DNA of 64,000 nucleotides from Paraburkholderia fungorum (lineage in GTDB: Bacteria > Pseudomonadota > Gammaproteobacteria > Burkholderiales > Burkholderiaceae). The position numbers and the translations under genes are program-made. Numbering within the stretch: the stretch's first letter is position 1; each line of letters starts with the position of its first letter. Below, in pieces: positions 18,779-26,853 of this stretch. The notes below the pieces were generated by a model. That model was given only the letters and a program-made list of their open reading frames with translations, searched no databases and was not told where the DNA came from. The DNA is taken from NCBI RefSeq assembly GCF_900099835.1, contig NZ_FNKP01000003.1, positions 1,364,001-1,428,000 on the forward strand, read 5' to 3'.

Positions 18779-19075
18779 ACCGGGCGAATTCGCCCGGTGT
18801 CAGGTCATTGAGTGCGATGTGAGGCCGACTTTCATTGCAGGTCCGCCGTCATGCGTCAATCTTGCGTTTCGCCGCCGTCAGAGACTCGATCCAGTGTTCA
18901 GGCATTCGTCGCGCAACGAGAGATTGAACAGTTGGATCAAGCTGTTGTCGATGGGCTTGCCAGGACGGCTGAAGTCGGTCTGTACCTTGTAGTGGTACGC
19001 CCACAAGTCCCAGCAGACGGCCAGAGAACTGGCTGACTTTATCGGCGGACAGGCACCGTGCCGCCTGACGTTGCG
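18779..19075 (-). mobile_element. Degenerate IS3-family transposase (OrfB) remnant
   Basis: Minus-strand fragments match the DDE half of an IS3 integrase: VSQFSGRLL, then in another frame LWAYHYKVQTDFSRPGKPID and LSLRDECLNTG, then SLTAAKRKIDA, an in-frame TGA where Trp is expected, and RRTCNESRPHIALNDLTPGE. At least two frameshifts and one nonsense codon make it inactive. The 3' end contains a perfect 20-bp palindrome (18779-18798) that encodes PGEFAR. It is a different IS3 lineage from the tail at 3806. Confidence 0.75.
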
Positions 19076-19511
19076 CGACCAGCCGGTTCGATACAGCCAC
19101 AACATTCTCTGCGAGCGACTGCGGTCCGACTTCGGTGGCGGGTTGGTCCCAAGCTGGGCCTCAATTTCGACGGTGTCCTTCGTTTGGAGGGGGCGTGGCA
19201 TTTCCCCTGGTCTTCATGCGAGTCGATTGCGCGAGGAGCTACGTCTTTCGGTATCGGCAGTCGCGCGGGCGTGTGATGCATTTCGTCCCACGCTAATGCA
19301 GTGGGAAAAAGGGACGTTCCCGAAGGCGCTAACTGTTGAGTGTCTACGAGCTTGGGAGCGCGCGCTTCTGCTCACGTCGGATCACCTGCTGACTCCTTTG
19401 GCCGCGCATCCTCGGGTGTGTGATGGCAGATGGTGCGCGGTCGTCGAGGCCGATACGCTTGAAGCGGCGATCTATCGCGTAGCGGAATGCCTTGGCGACC
19501 TGCGGACGTAA
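19071..19511 (+). CDS. XRE-like helix-turn-helix protein, start uncertain
   Basis: The frame gives 146 residues, but only the part from about 19210 looks like protein. That part reads ASRLREELRLSVSAVARACD, then FRPTLMQWEKGTFPKAL and ERALLLTSDHLLTPLA, a good match to an XRE/Cro-type HTH with its LxQWEKG recognition-helix pattern. The first ~45 codons overlap IS3 debris and are probably not original. The gene may therefore be 5'-truncated. The C-terminal 60 residues are unassigned. No toxin or phage partner is adjacent. About 270 bp after it (to 19780) is empty. Confidence 0.45.
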   Translation: MRDQPVRYSHNILCERLRSDFGGGLVPSWASISTVSFVWRGRGISPGLHASRLREELRLSVSAVARACDAFRPTLMQWEKGTFPKALTVECLRAWERALLLTSDHLLTPLAAHPRVCDGRWCAVVEADTLEAAIYRVAECLGDLRT

Positions 19512-19780
19512 CTTGATCAGACTGAAGCAAACGCTGGATGCGAGAGCCGGTCGGGATGGCGAACTGCTTGCGCACCGATACGGCATCGGCGTGCATTGCT
19601 GACAACGGCGACTATCCTTCTCTATGACGACGGGTCGCGTGCGGAAGTTCGCAAGGCAACTCGATCCATACGGCATCAAGCGGAGCGGATTTCCGGGTTC
19701 GGCCAGTTCCAGCCAGTCGACACGTCATCCTGAATCGCCGACAATGCATTGATCACGGACTCAATGAATCGTTCAGCCCT

Positions 19781-20515
19781 ATGAAAATCGCAGCCCTTTC
19801 CGACATTCACGGCAACCTGGCGGCATTAGATGCTGTGTTGGATGACGCCCATCGGGAGGGAGCTGACGTGATCGTCAATCTCGGCGATATTTTTTCCGGC
19901 GCCCTCTATCCATGTCAAACGGCCGATCGGTTGAAGCTTCTTGGGCTGCCCACGATCAGGGGGAACCATGAAAGACAACTCCTTTCCAGCGATCCGTCTC
20001 GAATGGGCTTGTCGGACAGCTTTGCCCGCCGCTCTCTGCGGGACGATCAACTGGCCTGGATACGCGACTTGCCCACAACACTGAAACTTGGCGAAGACGT
20101 GTTGCTTGTGCACGGCACGCCGGAAAGCGATTTGAGCTACTTCCTCGATACTGTGACAGAAAACGGTTGCCGGGTGGCAACGGTAGATGAGGTCGAAAGC
20201 CGCGCTGGCGACACCAACGCAACACTGATTCTCTGTGGGCACACGCATCTGCAAAGATCGATGAGACTCGATGACGGGCGCCTGATCGTAAATCCCGGCA
20301 GCGTTGGGCTGCAAGCGTACGAAGACAGTCTCCCGTTTCCACATCGTATGGAAATGGGGTCCCCACACGCTCGTTATGCCCTCGTCACGAGGAAGGGGCC
20401 GGGATGGGACGTCGTGTTTCGTGCCGTCGAATATGACTGGAATGAGGCTGCGAATGTAGCCGCACTGAACGGGCGGCCTGATTGGGAAACTGCCCTTCGA
20501 ACTGGATATTGTTGA
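19781..20515 (+). CDS. Calcineurin-like metallophosphoesterase (YfcE/MJ0936-type)
   Basis: 244 residues with the full metal-binding set: SDIHGN (Asp8, His10), LGDIFSG (Asp36), IRGNHER (Asn62, His63), LLVHGTPESD, and LCGHTHLQRS. After the core comes VNPGSVGLQ, typical of the YfcE/MJ0936 group of cytoplasmic phosphodiesterases using Mn or similar metals. The substrate is not predictable. The gene is monocistronic, flanked by IS3/XRE debris upstream and a dispersed repeat downstream. Confidence 0.9.
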   Translation: MKIAALSDIHGNLAALDAVLDDAHREGADVIVNLGDIFSGALYPCQTADRLKLLGLPTIRGNHERQLLSSDPSRMGLSDSFARRSLRDDQLAWIRDLPTTLKLGEDVLLVHGTPESDLSYFLDTVTENGCRVATVDEVESRAGDTNATLILCGHTHLQRSMRLDDGRLIVNPGSVGLQAYEDSLPFPHRMEMGSPHARYALVTRKGPGWDVVFRAVEYDWNEAANVAALNGRPDWETALRTGYC

Positions 20516-20575
20516 AGCTTTCGCGCGGTTTCAGTGTGGGATGTCCGTTTTCGGCAAAGGCCACCGTCGCTAGTG

Positions 20576-20602
20576 GGTCGATATGGAGCATTCGCCAACG
20601 GC
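20576..20602. repeat. Second copy of a dispersed GTGGGTCGATATG-type repeat
   Basis: GTGGGTCGATATG followed by G(A)GCATTCGCC resembles 11269-11294 over about 25 bp. On the minus strand both copies encode a GRM-HIDP-like frame followed by diverged sequence. The surrounding 300 bp (20516-20819) contain no supported gene. Confidence 0.4.
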
Positions 20603-20819
20603 CCAGACTCGGCCAGGAGCCGGGCGTTGGATGCGACGGGACGGGCTGCTCCCCAATCCGATCAAATGGCGCTCGGCTATGAAGCGCACGTGGGCCCTCG
20701 TGAAAAATTGGATGACGGGTAGTCTGTAATCGCCAAGAGCTTATACAACCGTTCATCCTCTCGACGGAATTGGCATAGAGCTTGCAAAGGGTAGACCTCT
20801 TCCCCTCTGGAGCTTGTCG

Positions 20820-21230
20820 ATGTCCAATTCATCTATTGCTTTTCATATGATCGCCGGTGGTCCCACGCCGGTTGCGCCGTTCAGCCACGCGACGGAAGCC
20901 GACGGTTTTGTGTTCGTGACGGGGCAGATGCCCGACAGTCCCGGCGCGCCGGGCGTGTTGCCCGAAGGGATCGAAGCCCAGACGGCCAATGTCATGGCCA
21001 ACCTGCAGACCGTTCTCGCGGGACTCGGCCTCGATTTCGGCGACGTCTTGGTCGCGCGGGCTTATCTCACGCGTTTCAGCGAAGACTATGCCGCCTTCAA
21101 TGCGGCATATCAACGCTATTTCGCGCCGGGCCGACTGCCCGCGCGTACCTGCGTCGGCGTAACTGGCCTGGCTTACGACGCTCTCGTCGAAATCGACTTT
21201 ATCGCCCGCCGTCGTGTGGACGCCACTTGA
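20820..21230 (+). CDS. RidA-family protein (enamine/imine deaminase-like)
   Basis: 136 residues from the ATG at 20820, which has CTGGAG at the right distance; a TTG at 20814 is too close to it. The YjgF/YER057c/UK114 fold is indicated by GFVFVTGQMP near residues 29-38 and by LPARTCVGVTGLAYDALVEI, where Arg109 matches the arginine needed by true RidA for hydrolysing 2-aminoacrylate-type imines. These trimers work in the cytoplasm against reactive enamines or in catabolic operons. It converges with the AraC-acetamidase gene 66 bp away, but no functional link is proven. Confidence 0.88.
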   Translation: MSNSSIAFHMIAGGPTPVAPFSHATEADGFVFVTGQMPDSPGAPGVLPEGIEAQTANVMANLQTVLAGLGLDFGDVLVARAYLTRFSEDYAAFNAAYQRYFAPGRLPARTCVGVTGLAYDALVEIDFIARRRVDAT

Positions 21231-21296
21231 GTTGATCGCATTGAGAGGATAGGGCTAGCGGCAATCTGGATATCGCAATTGCGGGTCGCGCGGGTG

Positions 21297-23717
21297 CTAT
21301 TCGAAAAGCTCCTTGCGCACGATTGCATGCACTCCCCAGTTGCCGTCCACCACCTGCGTGACGCCGAAGTCGATGGCCACCGAAATCAGCGAGATCGCTT
21401 CGTCTTCGGTAAGGCCTTTGGTGGTCATCAGAAAGCGGCGCGTCTTGATGAACGCGTCGCGCATCGCCTGATCGAGCGTCGACTTTTCGTAGACCTTGCT
21501 TTGGGCCTGCGCCCCGAACTCCGCGAGGTAGTTCTCGTGGCTGAATCCGTGCAGCACCCACTCGTCGGCCGTTTCGACAAGCGGGAAGGAGAGATCTGCA
21601 TACGGCTTACCTTCGAGTGCATCCTTTTTGTGAAGAATCAGCTGGAAGTCGCCAGTCAACGAGCATTCGATGGCTGTTCCACATAACTCCGAATCGCCTT
21701 GCGACGCGTGCGGATCGCCGACCGATAGCAGCGCGCCCGCCACGCCCACCGGCAGAAACACGCTTGCCCCGCGCGCCACGCGCCAGTTGTCCAGGTTGCC
21801 GCCGAACGCCGATGGCGGAATCGAATCGATCAGTCCATTCTGCTGCGGCGCGACCGCGATCAGCCCGAAATGCGGGCGCACTGGAATGCGCACGTCCTTC
21901 AGAATGCCAAACTGTTTGTTCACCGTCGCGTGATCGACGGGCACGCCCGGGTAGTCGATCGTCTCGTGCATGACACCGAACGGATCGCGCTGCGGCACCC
22001 AGCGGTAGTTATAGACCGCACGTGCGAAAGTGCGTGAACGGTCCTCCTCGTCGAGTTCGTAGATCGTGACGACCTCACGAGGCTTCGGTTCCGTCAACAG
22101 TTCCCGATAGTGAAAGCCCCACCACGCTGCGGCGTTGCTACCGAACACCTTGCCCGCGAAATGTGGATTCGCACAGCGCCGCGGATACACGTCGAGAATG
22201 CGGACTTCGAGCACATCGCCCGGTTCTGCGCCCCGCACGGCTATCGGGCCGGTGCAGATATGCACGCCGAAACCTTCGCCCGCGCCGCGTCCGTAGATCG
22301 ATGCGTCGATCGGACCGGCACCGCGGCGATTGACATTCTTGCGATCGGCGGTCCAGTGAAAGACGCTCTCCGCACCCGGATCGCCGGCAATCATCCGCGA
22401 CCAGTCGTCCGCTGCATGTTGTGTGAGTGTTTCGATCGTCACCGTGTCACCACTGTCCACTTCCAGCACGGGTTTCAGATCGTGCGAAAAGTAGCCCCAG
22501 TGCACGGTATTCGCGTTGACGCGTAGCAGGTGATGACGTGGCCGTCCACGCGCCGATGCGCTGCGCGTGCGGGGTCGCGCAGCGTCGGGCGCACCGGTTT
22601 CGTCGTCGGCATACGGCGCGCCGGACGTCACCGCTTCGGGCAGAACCTCCGCGCTACGCGCATGAGGCGTCAGCACGCTTTGCGCATTGAGCGGCGATCC
22701 ACGCGATACCTTGCGGACGAGATTGCGCGCGAGTTCGAGGCTTGCTTCATGGCGGAACGCGCGCGGTGTCATCTGATACTGCTCGCGGAATGCACGGCTG
22801 AAATGCGCGGGATCGTTGAACCCCCAGCGAAAGCAGATGTTGGAGATCGACATCTTTTCGTACAGCGGATCCACCAGTTCCGCCCGGCAGCGCTCGAGTC
22901 GTCGCAGCCGGATATAGGAAGAAAAGTTTTGCCCCACGGTCTCGAACAGTTTCTGCAGGTAGCGCACGGACACGCGCTCTTCGCGCGCGATCGTCGCCAG
23001 GCTGAGATCGGATGCGCCGAGACGCGAATCGATCTGTCGACAGACGCGTACGAAGATTGCCGATTGCGCGGGCGTCAGCGCACGCAAACTTTCATCGCCC
23101 TGATGCGAAGAATGACTCGCCAGCAGAAACTCCGCGAGCGCGAGTTCGAGCGGACGCAATTCGCTCATGGAAAGCGTATCTAAACTCCCGGCGATCGATG
23201 TGAGAAAGCCAGCGAAGACATGCCCGATCCCGCTGTCGCCCGCGATGCGTCCGAATCGCACCGATGCGGGCGCGAGCAGGCGAGCGCCGGCCGCCGCACG
23301 CGGCACCCGCACGACGAACGCGCGAAAATCTGTCTCGAAGCTGACCGACACACGTTCGCGCGACGGCAGATAGACGAGATCGTGAACCGCAAGCGACAGC
23401 GTGCCGCGATCCGTCTGCAACCCTGCTACGCCTTCGAGATTGAGCATCACAAAGAGACTGTCGCATGCATGCGCGTTCAGTTCGATGGTTTGCGCAATGG
23501 ACGTCACGAGCGTGAACTCGTAGCCGCCAATCGAAGTCTGCGTTTTCAGCGTGCCACGCAGACCATGCCGGTTGCGCGTCGTCGCCGTCGTCGCGAGGCC
23601 GAGGCGCGCCAACGCTTCGCGCCACGCGCGATGCTGTTCGGCTTCTGGATACGACTCGGTCGTAAAGCGTGGCTGGTCCAACCCGGTCCCCGTGATATCG
23701 CACGCGCCTGTGCGCAT
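21297..23717 (-). CDS. Fusion protein: AraC-type transcriptional regulator joined to an FmdA acetamidase/formamidase
   Basis: One uninterrupted 806-residue frame. Residues ~20-190 form an AraC N-terminal sensor of the AraC_binding_2 type (DSLFVMLNLEGVAGL, DLVYLPSRERVSVSFE). Residues ~222-325 are a two-HTH AraC DNA-binding domain (LSLATIAREERVSVRYLQKL; ISNICFRWGFNDPAHFSRAF; YQMTPRAFR). Residues ~326-395 are an Arg/Ala-rich linker. Residues ~396-806 are a full FmdA amidohydrolase (HWGYF, AGDPGAESVFHW, GDPHASQGDSELCGTAIE, VVDGNWGVHA) closely similar to the neighbouring stand-alone FmdA. No start codon lies at the FmdA boundary, so the enzyme cannot be made separately by a simple internal start. 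FmdA enzymes release ammonia from formamide or short amides. The gene is last in the amide operon, 200 bp after fmdA, so it may also have its own promoter. Confidence 0.9.
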   Translation of the reverse strand: MRTGACDITGTGLDQPRFTTESYPEAEQHRAWREALARLGLATTATTRNRHGLRGTLKTQTSIGGYEFTLVTSIAQTIELNAHACDSLFVMLNLEGVAGLQTDRGTLSLAVHDLVYLPSRERVSVSFETDFRAFVVRVPRAAAGARLLAPASVRFGRIAGDSGIGHVFAGFLTSIAGSLDTLSMSELRPLELALAEFLLASHSSHQGDESLRALTPAQSAIFVRVCRQIDSRLGASDLSLATIAREERVSVRYLQKLFETVGQNFSSYIRLRRLERCRAELVDPLYEKMSISNICFRWGFNDPAHFSRAFREQYQMTPRAFRHEASLELARNLVRKVSRGSPLNAQSVLTPHARSAEVLPEAVTSGAPYADDETGAPDAARPRTRSASARGRPRHHLLRVNANTVHWGYFSHDLKPVLEVDSGDTVTIETLTQHAADDWSRMIAGDPGAESVFHWTADRKNVNRRGAGPIDASIYGRGAGEGFGVHICTGPIAVRGAEPGDVLEVRILDVYPRRCANPHFAGKVFGSNAAAWWGFHYRELLTEPKPREVVTIYELDEEDRSRTFARAVYNYRWVPQRDPFGVMHETIDYPGVPVDHATVNKQFGILKDVRIPVRPHFGLIAVAPQQNGLIDSIPPSAFGGNLDNWRVARGASVFLPVGVAGALLSVGDPHASQGDSELCGTAIECSLTGDFQLILHKKDALEGKPYADLSFPLVETADEWVLHGFSHENYLAEFGAQAQSKVYEKSTLDQAMRDAFIKTRRFLMTTKGLTEDEAISLISVAIDFGVTQVVDGNWGVHAIVRKELFE

Positions 23718-23917
23718 GCGTTCTGTATCGTCGGGGTAAGCTCAAAGCAAGCTTTGCGCCACCATCGCGTCATTGCATTCGTATTCGTGTGGCGGCGCAT
23801 CTCGCACTGCACACCGGAAGGTGGGTGACGGCCCTGCACGTTGTCGAGGCGCGCGCGCACCATCGCGGCGCGCTGCGGCTGCGCCGCGTGTTGCGTGCCG
23901 CACAACGTACACGGCGC

Positions 23918-25156
23918 TTATCCGCCGAACATCGCCTTGCGGATCGATCCATGCACGCCCCAGTTGCCGTCCACGACCTGCGTCACGCCGAAGTCCGCGG
24001 CGACCGACATGAGTGCAATCGCCTCGTCTTCGCTCAATTTGTGGACCGTCATCAGGAAGCGGCGCAGCTTGCGGAAGGCGTCGCGCATTGCCTTGTCGAG
24101 ACTGGCATGCTGCGCGACCTCGAGTTGTGCGTTCGGTCCCAGCTCGGCGAGGTAGTTGGGGAACGTGAAGCCGTACATCGACCATTGCTCGTCGGTTTCG
24201 AGCATTGGATGCGTGAGACCTTCCAGAATCGTGCCGCCCAGATCGGCGGCTTTGTGCAGAACGAACTCGAAATCGCCGGTCAGCGAGGTTTCGATCGCCG
24301 TGCCGCCCAGTTCGCTGTCGCCTTGAGCAGCGTGCGGATCGCCGACTGAGAAATACGCGCCTGCCACGGCCACCGGGTAATACATGCGCGCGCCCTTGCC
24401 GACGCGCCAGTCGTCGATATTGCCGCCCGTGTAGCTTGGCGGAATCGAGCTGACGAACTCGGACTCGGCCGGCGCGACGCCCATCGTGCCAAAGTGCAGG
24501 CGCGCGGGCACCTTCACGTTGGGCAAGACCGATTCGCGCTTTTTCACGAGCGTATGGTCGACGCGCACGCCAGGATAGTCGATCGTCGGATGCACGACGC
24601 CATCCGGATCGGTCTGCGGCGTCCACACATAGTTGTACACCGCGCGCGCATACGGCTCGCCGCTGGTGTCCAGTTCGAAAATAGTCACGACTTCGCGCGG
24701 CTTCGGTTCCTCGATCAGATCGTGATACTGGAAGCCCCACGATGCAGCCACATTCGAGCCGAAGCAGCGGCCACGGTAGCACGCGTTGCAACTCGGACGG
24801 GGGCGTACGTCGAGAATCCGCACTTCGAGCACGTCTCCGGGTTCGGCGCCTTCGATCGCGACCGGTCCGGTCAGCAGATGCACGCCCACGCCTTCGCCCG
24901 AGCCGAGCTTGAACGGACCGGTGTCCGGTCCCGCGCCACGGCGGGGCACCGCCTTATGTTCGCGGGTCCAATGGAACACACTTTCCGCGCCGGGGTCGCC
25001 TGCGATCATCCGCTCGTGGTCGTCGTTCGCGTGATGCGTGAGCGTTTCGATGGTCGCGCGATCGCCCGAGCGCAGCGTCAGCGCCGGGACAACGGCCTTG
25101 CTGAAATAGCCCCAGTGCACCGTATCCGGCGACACGGCAAGCGTGTGATGCTTCAT
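23918..25156 (-). CDS. fmdA: FmdA-family acetamidase/formamidase
   Basis: 412 residues, the usual family length, with AAAGGTG before the ATG at 25156. The sequence has the FmdA signatures DTVHWGYFSKAVVPALTLRS, AGDPGAESVFHW, GAEPGDVLEVRILDV, FGSNVAASWGFQYHDL, GDPHAAQGDSELGGTAIE and VVDGNWGVHGSIRKAMFGG. Members hydrolyse formamide or other short aliphatic amides to the acid and ammonia in the cytoplasm. It follows the permease-ATPase gene by 32 bp. It is a clear paralogue of the enzyme half of the downstream AraC-FmdA fusion, which suggests duplication within the operon. The actual amide is not known. Confidence 0.92.
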   Translation of the reverse strand: MKHHTLAVSPDTVHWGYFSKAVVPALTLRSGDRATIETLTHHANDDHERMIAGDPGAESVFHWTREHKAVPRRGAGPDTGPFKLGSGEGVGVHLLTGPVAIEGAEPGDVLEVRILDVRPRPSCNACYRGRCFGSNVAASWGFQYHDLIEEPKPREVVTIFELDTSGEPYARAVYNYVWTPQTDPDGVVHPTIDYPGVRVDHTLVKKRESVLPNVKVPARLHFGTMGVAPAESEFVSSIPPSYTGGNIDDWRVGKGARMYYPVAVAGAYFSVGDPHAAQGDSELGGTAIETSLTGDFEFVLHKAADLGGTILEGLTHPMLETDEQWSMYGFTFPNYLAELGPNAQLEVAQHASLDKAMRDAFRKLRRFLMTVHKLSEDEAIALMSVAADFGVTQVVDGNWGVHGSIRKAMFGG

Positions 25157-25188
25157 GTGATGTGCACCTTTTCAGTGTTGAGTTCGTG

Positions 25189-26829
25189 CTATGACGCGAG
25201 TTCGAGTCGATTGTCGGCGCCCATCACCGACAGGAATCGCCGCGTCAACGGGTGCTTCGGTGCTGTGAGCATCGTGTGCGCGGGGCCTTCTTCGACCACC
25301 TTGCCGCCGCTCATGAAGACGACGCGATCGGCGACCTGATCGGCGAAGCGCAGTTGATGCGTGGAGATGATCATCGTCAGGCCGTCTTCGACCGCGAGCC
25401 GCTGTATCACGTCGAGCACTTCGCCGACCAGTTCGGGATCGAGCGCGGACGTCGGTTCGTCGAGTAACAGCACGCGCGGGTTCGGTGCGAGCGCGCGCGC
25501 AATCGCGACACGCTGCTGCTGCCCGCCCGACAGATGGCGAGGCAATGCCTCCGCGCGATGGCTCAAACCGACGCGCGCCAGCAGTTCGCGTGCGCGGCGT
25601 TCCGCTTCGGCGGGCGCGACGCCATGCACCCAGCGCAGCGGTCCCGCGACGTTCTCCAGCGCGCTCAGATGCGCGAACAGGTTGAAATGCTGGAACACCA
25701 TGCCGACACCCGCGCTCGCGCGTTCGGCGGCAAGCTCGCCTGGAGTCATCGGATTGCCGTCGACGCGATAACCGATGCGCTTGTCGTCGATGCGAATCCT
25801 GCCTTCGTCCCATGACTCGAGATGGTTGATACAGCGCAGCAGCGTACTTTTGCCCGAGCCACTCGGACCCAGCACGACGACCACTTCGCCCGCACGCACC
25901 GACAGATCGAAACCGGCGAGCACGGTTTGCGCGCCGTAGCGTTTCGCAAGGCCCGTCACCTGTACTGCCGCGCGTTGCGTCGCGAACGACTCGTAGCGCG
26001 CCGCGCGATCTTCTTCGCTGCGCACGAGATGCCGTGGCGGCGGCTCGAGCGTGTCGAGCGTCGCGGCGATCTCAGCCTGTGTGGCAGCCGGCTCCGGTGC
26101 GCCGCTCACCGGCACGACTGCGCCGCGCCGCCACGGCGACCAGCGCGAGCGACCACCGCGAGCCGGACTGGCCGCAGCACTGCGATCGAGATCGAGCGCC
26201 CGCTCGGCGGCGAGCTGCAGTGCCGCGATCAGGCCGGTCAGCACCAGATACATCAGCCCGGACGAGAAGAAGATCGAGAAGAAATCGAAAGTCGACGATG
26301 CGAGTTGTGTGCTGCGCAGCGTCAGTTCGTCGACCGCGATCACTGACGCCAGTGACGAATTCTTCAGCGCGCTCACCGACTCGTTGCCGAGTGCGGGCAC
26401 GATCGAACGGATTGCCTGCGGGGCGATGATCCGGCGCATCAGCACGAGCGGACCCATGCCGAGCGCCTGACCCGCGAGCACCTGGCCACGCTCCACACCG
26501 AGTACGCCCGCCCGCAGGATTTCGGCGATGAACGGCCCTTCGTTCGCAGCCAGCGCGAGACCCGCCGCGCCGATCGCCGACAGCTTCAGCCCGATGTGCG
26601 GCAGCGCGTCGTATGCGAACACGAGTTGCAGGATCAGCGGGGTGCCGCGAAAGATCACCGTGTAGGCGCGCGCGACGGCGGCGAGCGGGCCGACGCGCGA
26701 CAACTGCATCGCCGCGAGCACCAGCCCGACCACGAGGCCGCCGGCCAGTCCCAATAACGTCACCGAAATCGTGAAACCAATACCCTTCAGCAGATAGGGC
26801 ATGGTCAGGTAATGCAGGAAGAGTTCCAT
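25189..26829 (-). CDS. Amino-acid-type ABC transporter: permease fused to ATPase
   Basis: 546 residues combining two normally separate proteins. Residues 1-210 are a HisM/GlnP-type permease with the EAA loop QALGMGPLVLMRRIIAPQAI at 121-140. Residues ~211-286 are a hydrophilic linker. Residues ~287-546 are a GlnQ/HisP-type ATPase with Walker A GPSGSGKST (321-329), Q-loop VFQHFNLF, signature LSGGQQQR (433-440), Walker B VLLLDEPTSALDP, and STHQ. A single polypeptide fixes the permease:ATPase ratio at 1:1 and probably works as a homodimer in the inner membrane. It starts 24 bp after the binding-protein stop. With FmdA downstream, the cargo is plausibly an amide or amidated amino acid (inference). 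Confidence 0.9.
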   Translation of the reverse strand: MELFLHYLTMPYLLKGIGFTISVTLLGLAGGLVVGLVLAAMQLSRVGPLAAVARAYTVIFRGTPLILQLVFAYDALPHIGLKLSAIGAAGLALAANEGPFIAEILRAGVLGVERGQVLAGQALGMGPLVLMRRIIAPQAIRSIVPALGNESVSALKNSSLASVIAVDELTLRSTQLASSTFDFFSIFFSSGLMYLVLTGLIAALQLAAERALDLDRSAAASPARGGRSRWSPWRRGAVVPVSGAPEPAATQAEIAATLDTLEPPPRHLVRSEEDRAARYESFATQRAAVQVTGLAKRYGAQTVLAGFDLSVRAGEVVVVLGPSGSGKSTLLRCINHLESWDEGRIRIDDKRIGYRVDGNPMTPGELAAERASAGVGMVFQHFNLFAHLSALENVAGPLRWVHGVAPAEAERRARELLARVGLSHRAEALPRHLSGGQQQRVAIARALAPNPRVLLLDEPTSALDPELVGEVLDVIQRLAVEDGLTMIISTHQLRFADQVADRVVFMSGGKVVEEGPAHTMLTAPKHPLTRRFLSVMGADNRLELAS

Positions 26830-26853
26830 CGCAGGCGCGCGTTCCGATACTGA

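Noticed and set aside
18779..18798. Perfect 20-bp palindrome as an operator
   Set aside because: It is the codon sequence for PGEFAR at the end of an IS3 transposase remnant, so a regulatory role is not needed to explain it.
22559..22680. Possible separate translation start for the FmdA half of the AraC-FmdA gene
   Set aside because: No ATG, GTG or TTG with a ribosome-binding site occurs at the domain boundary, and the frame is continuous.
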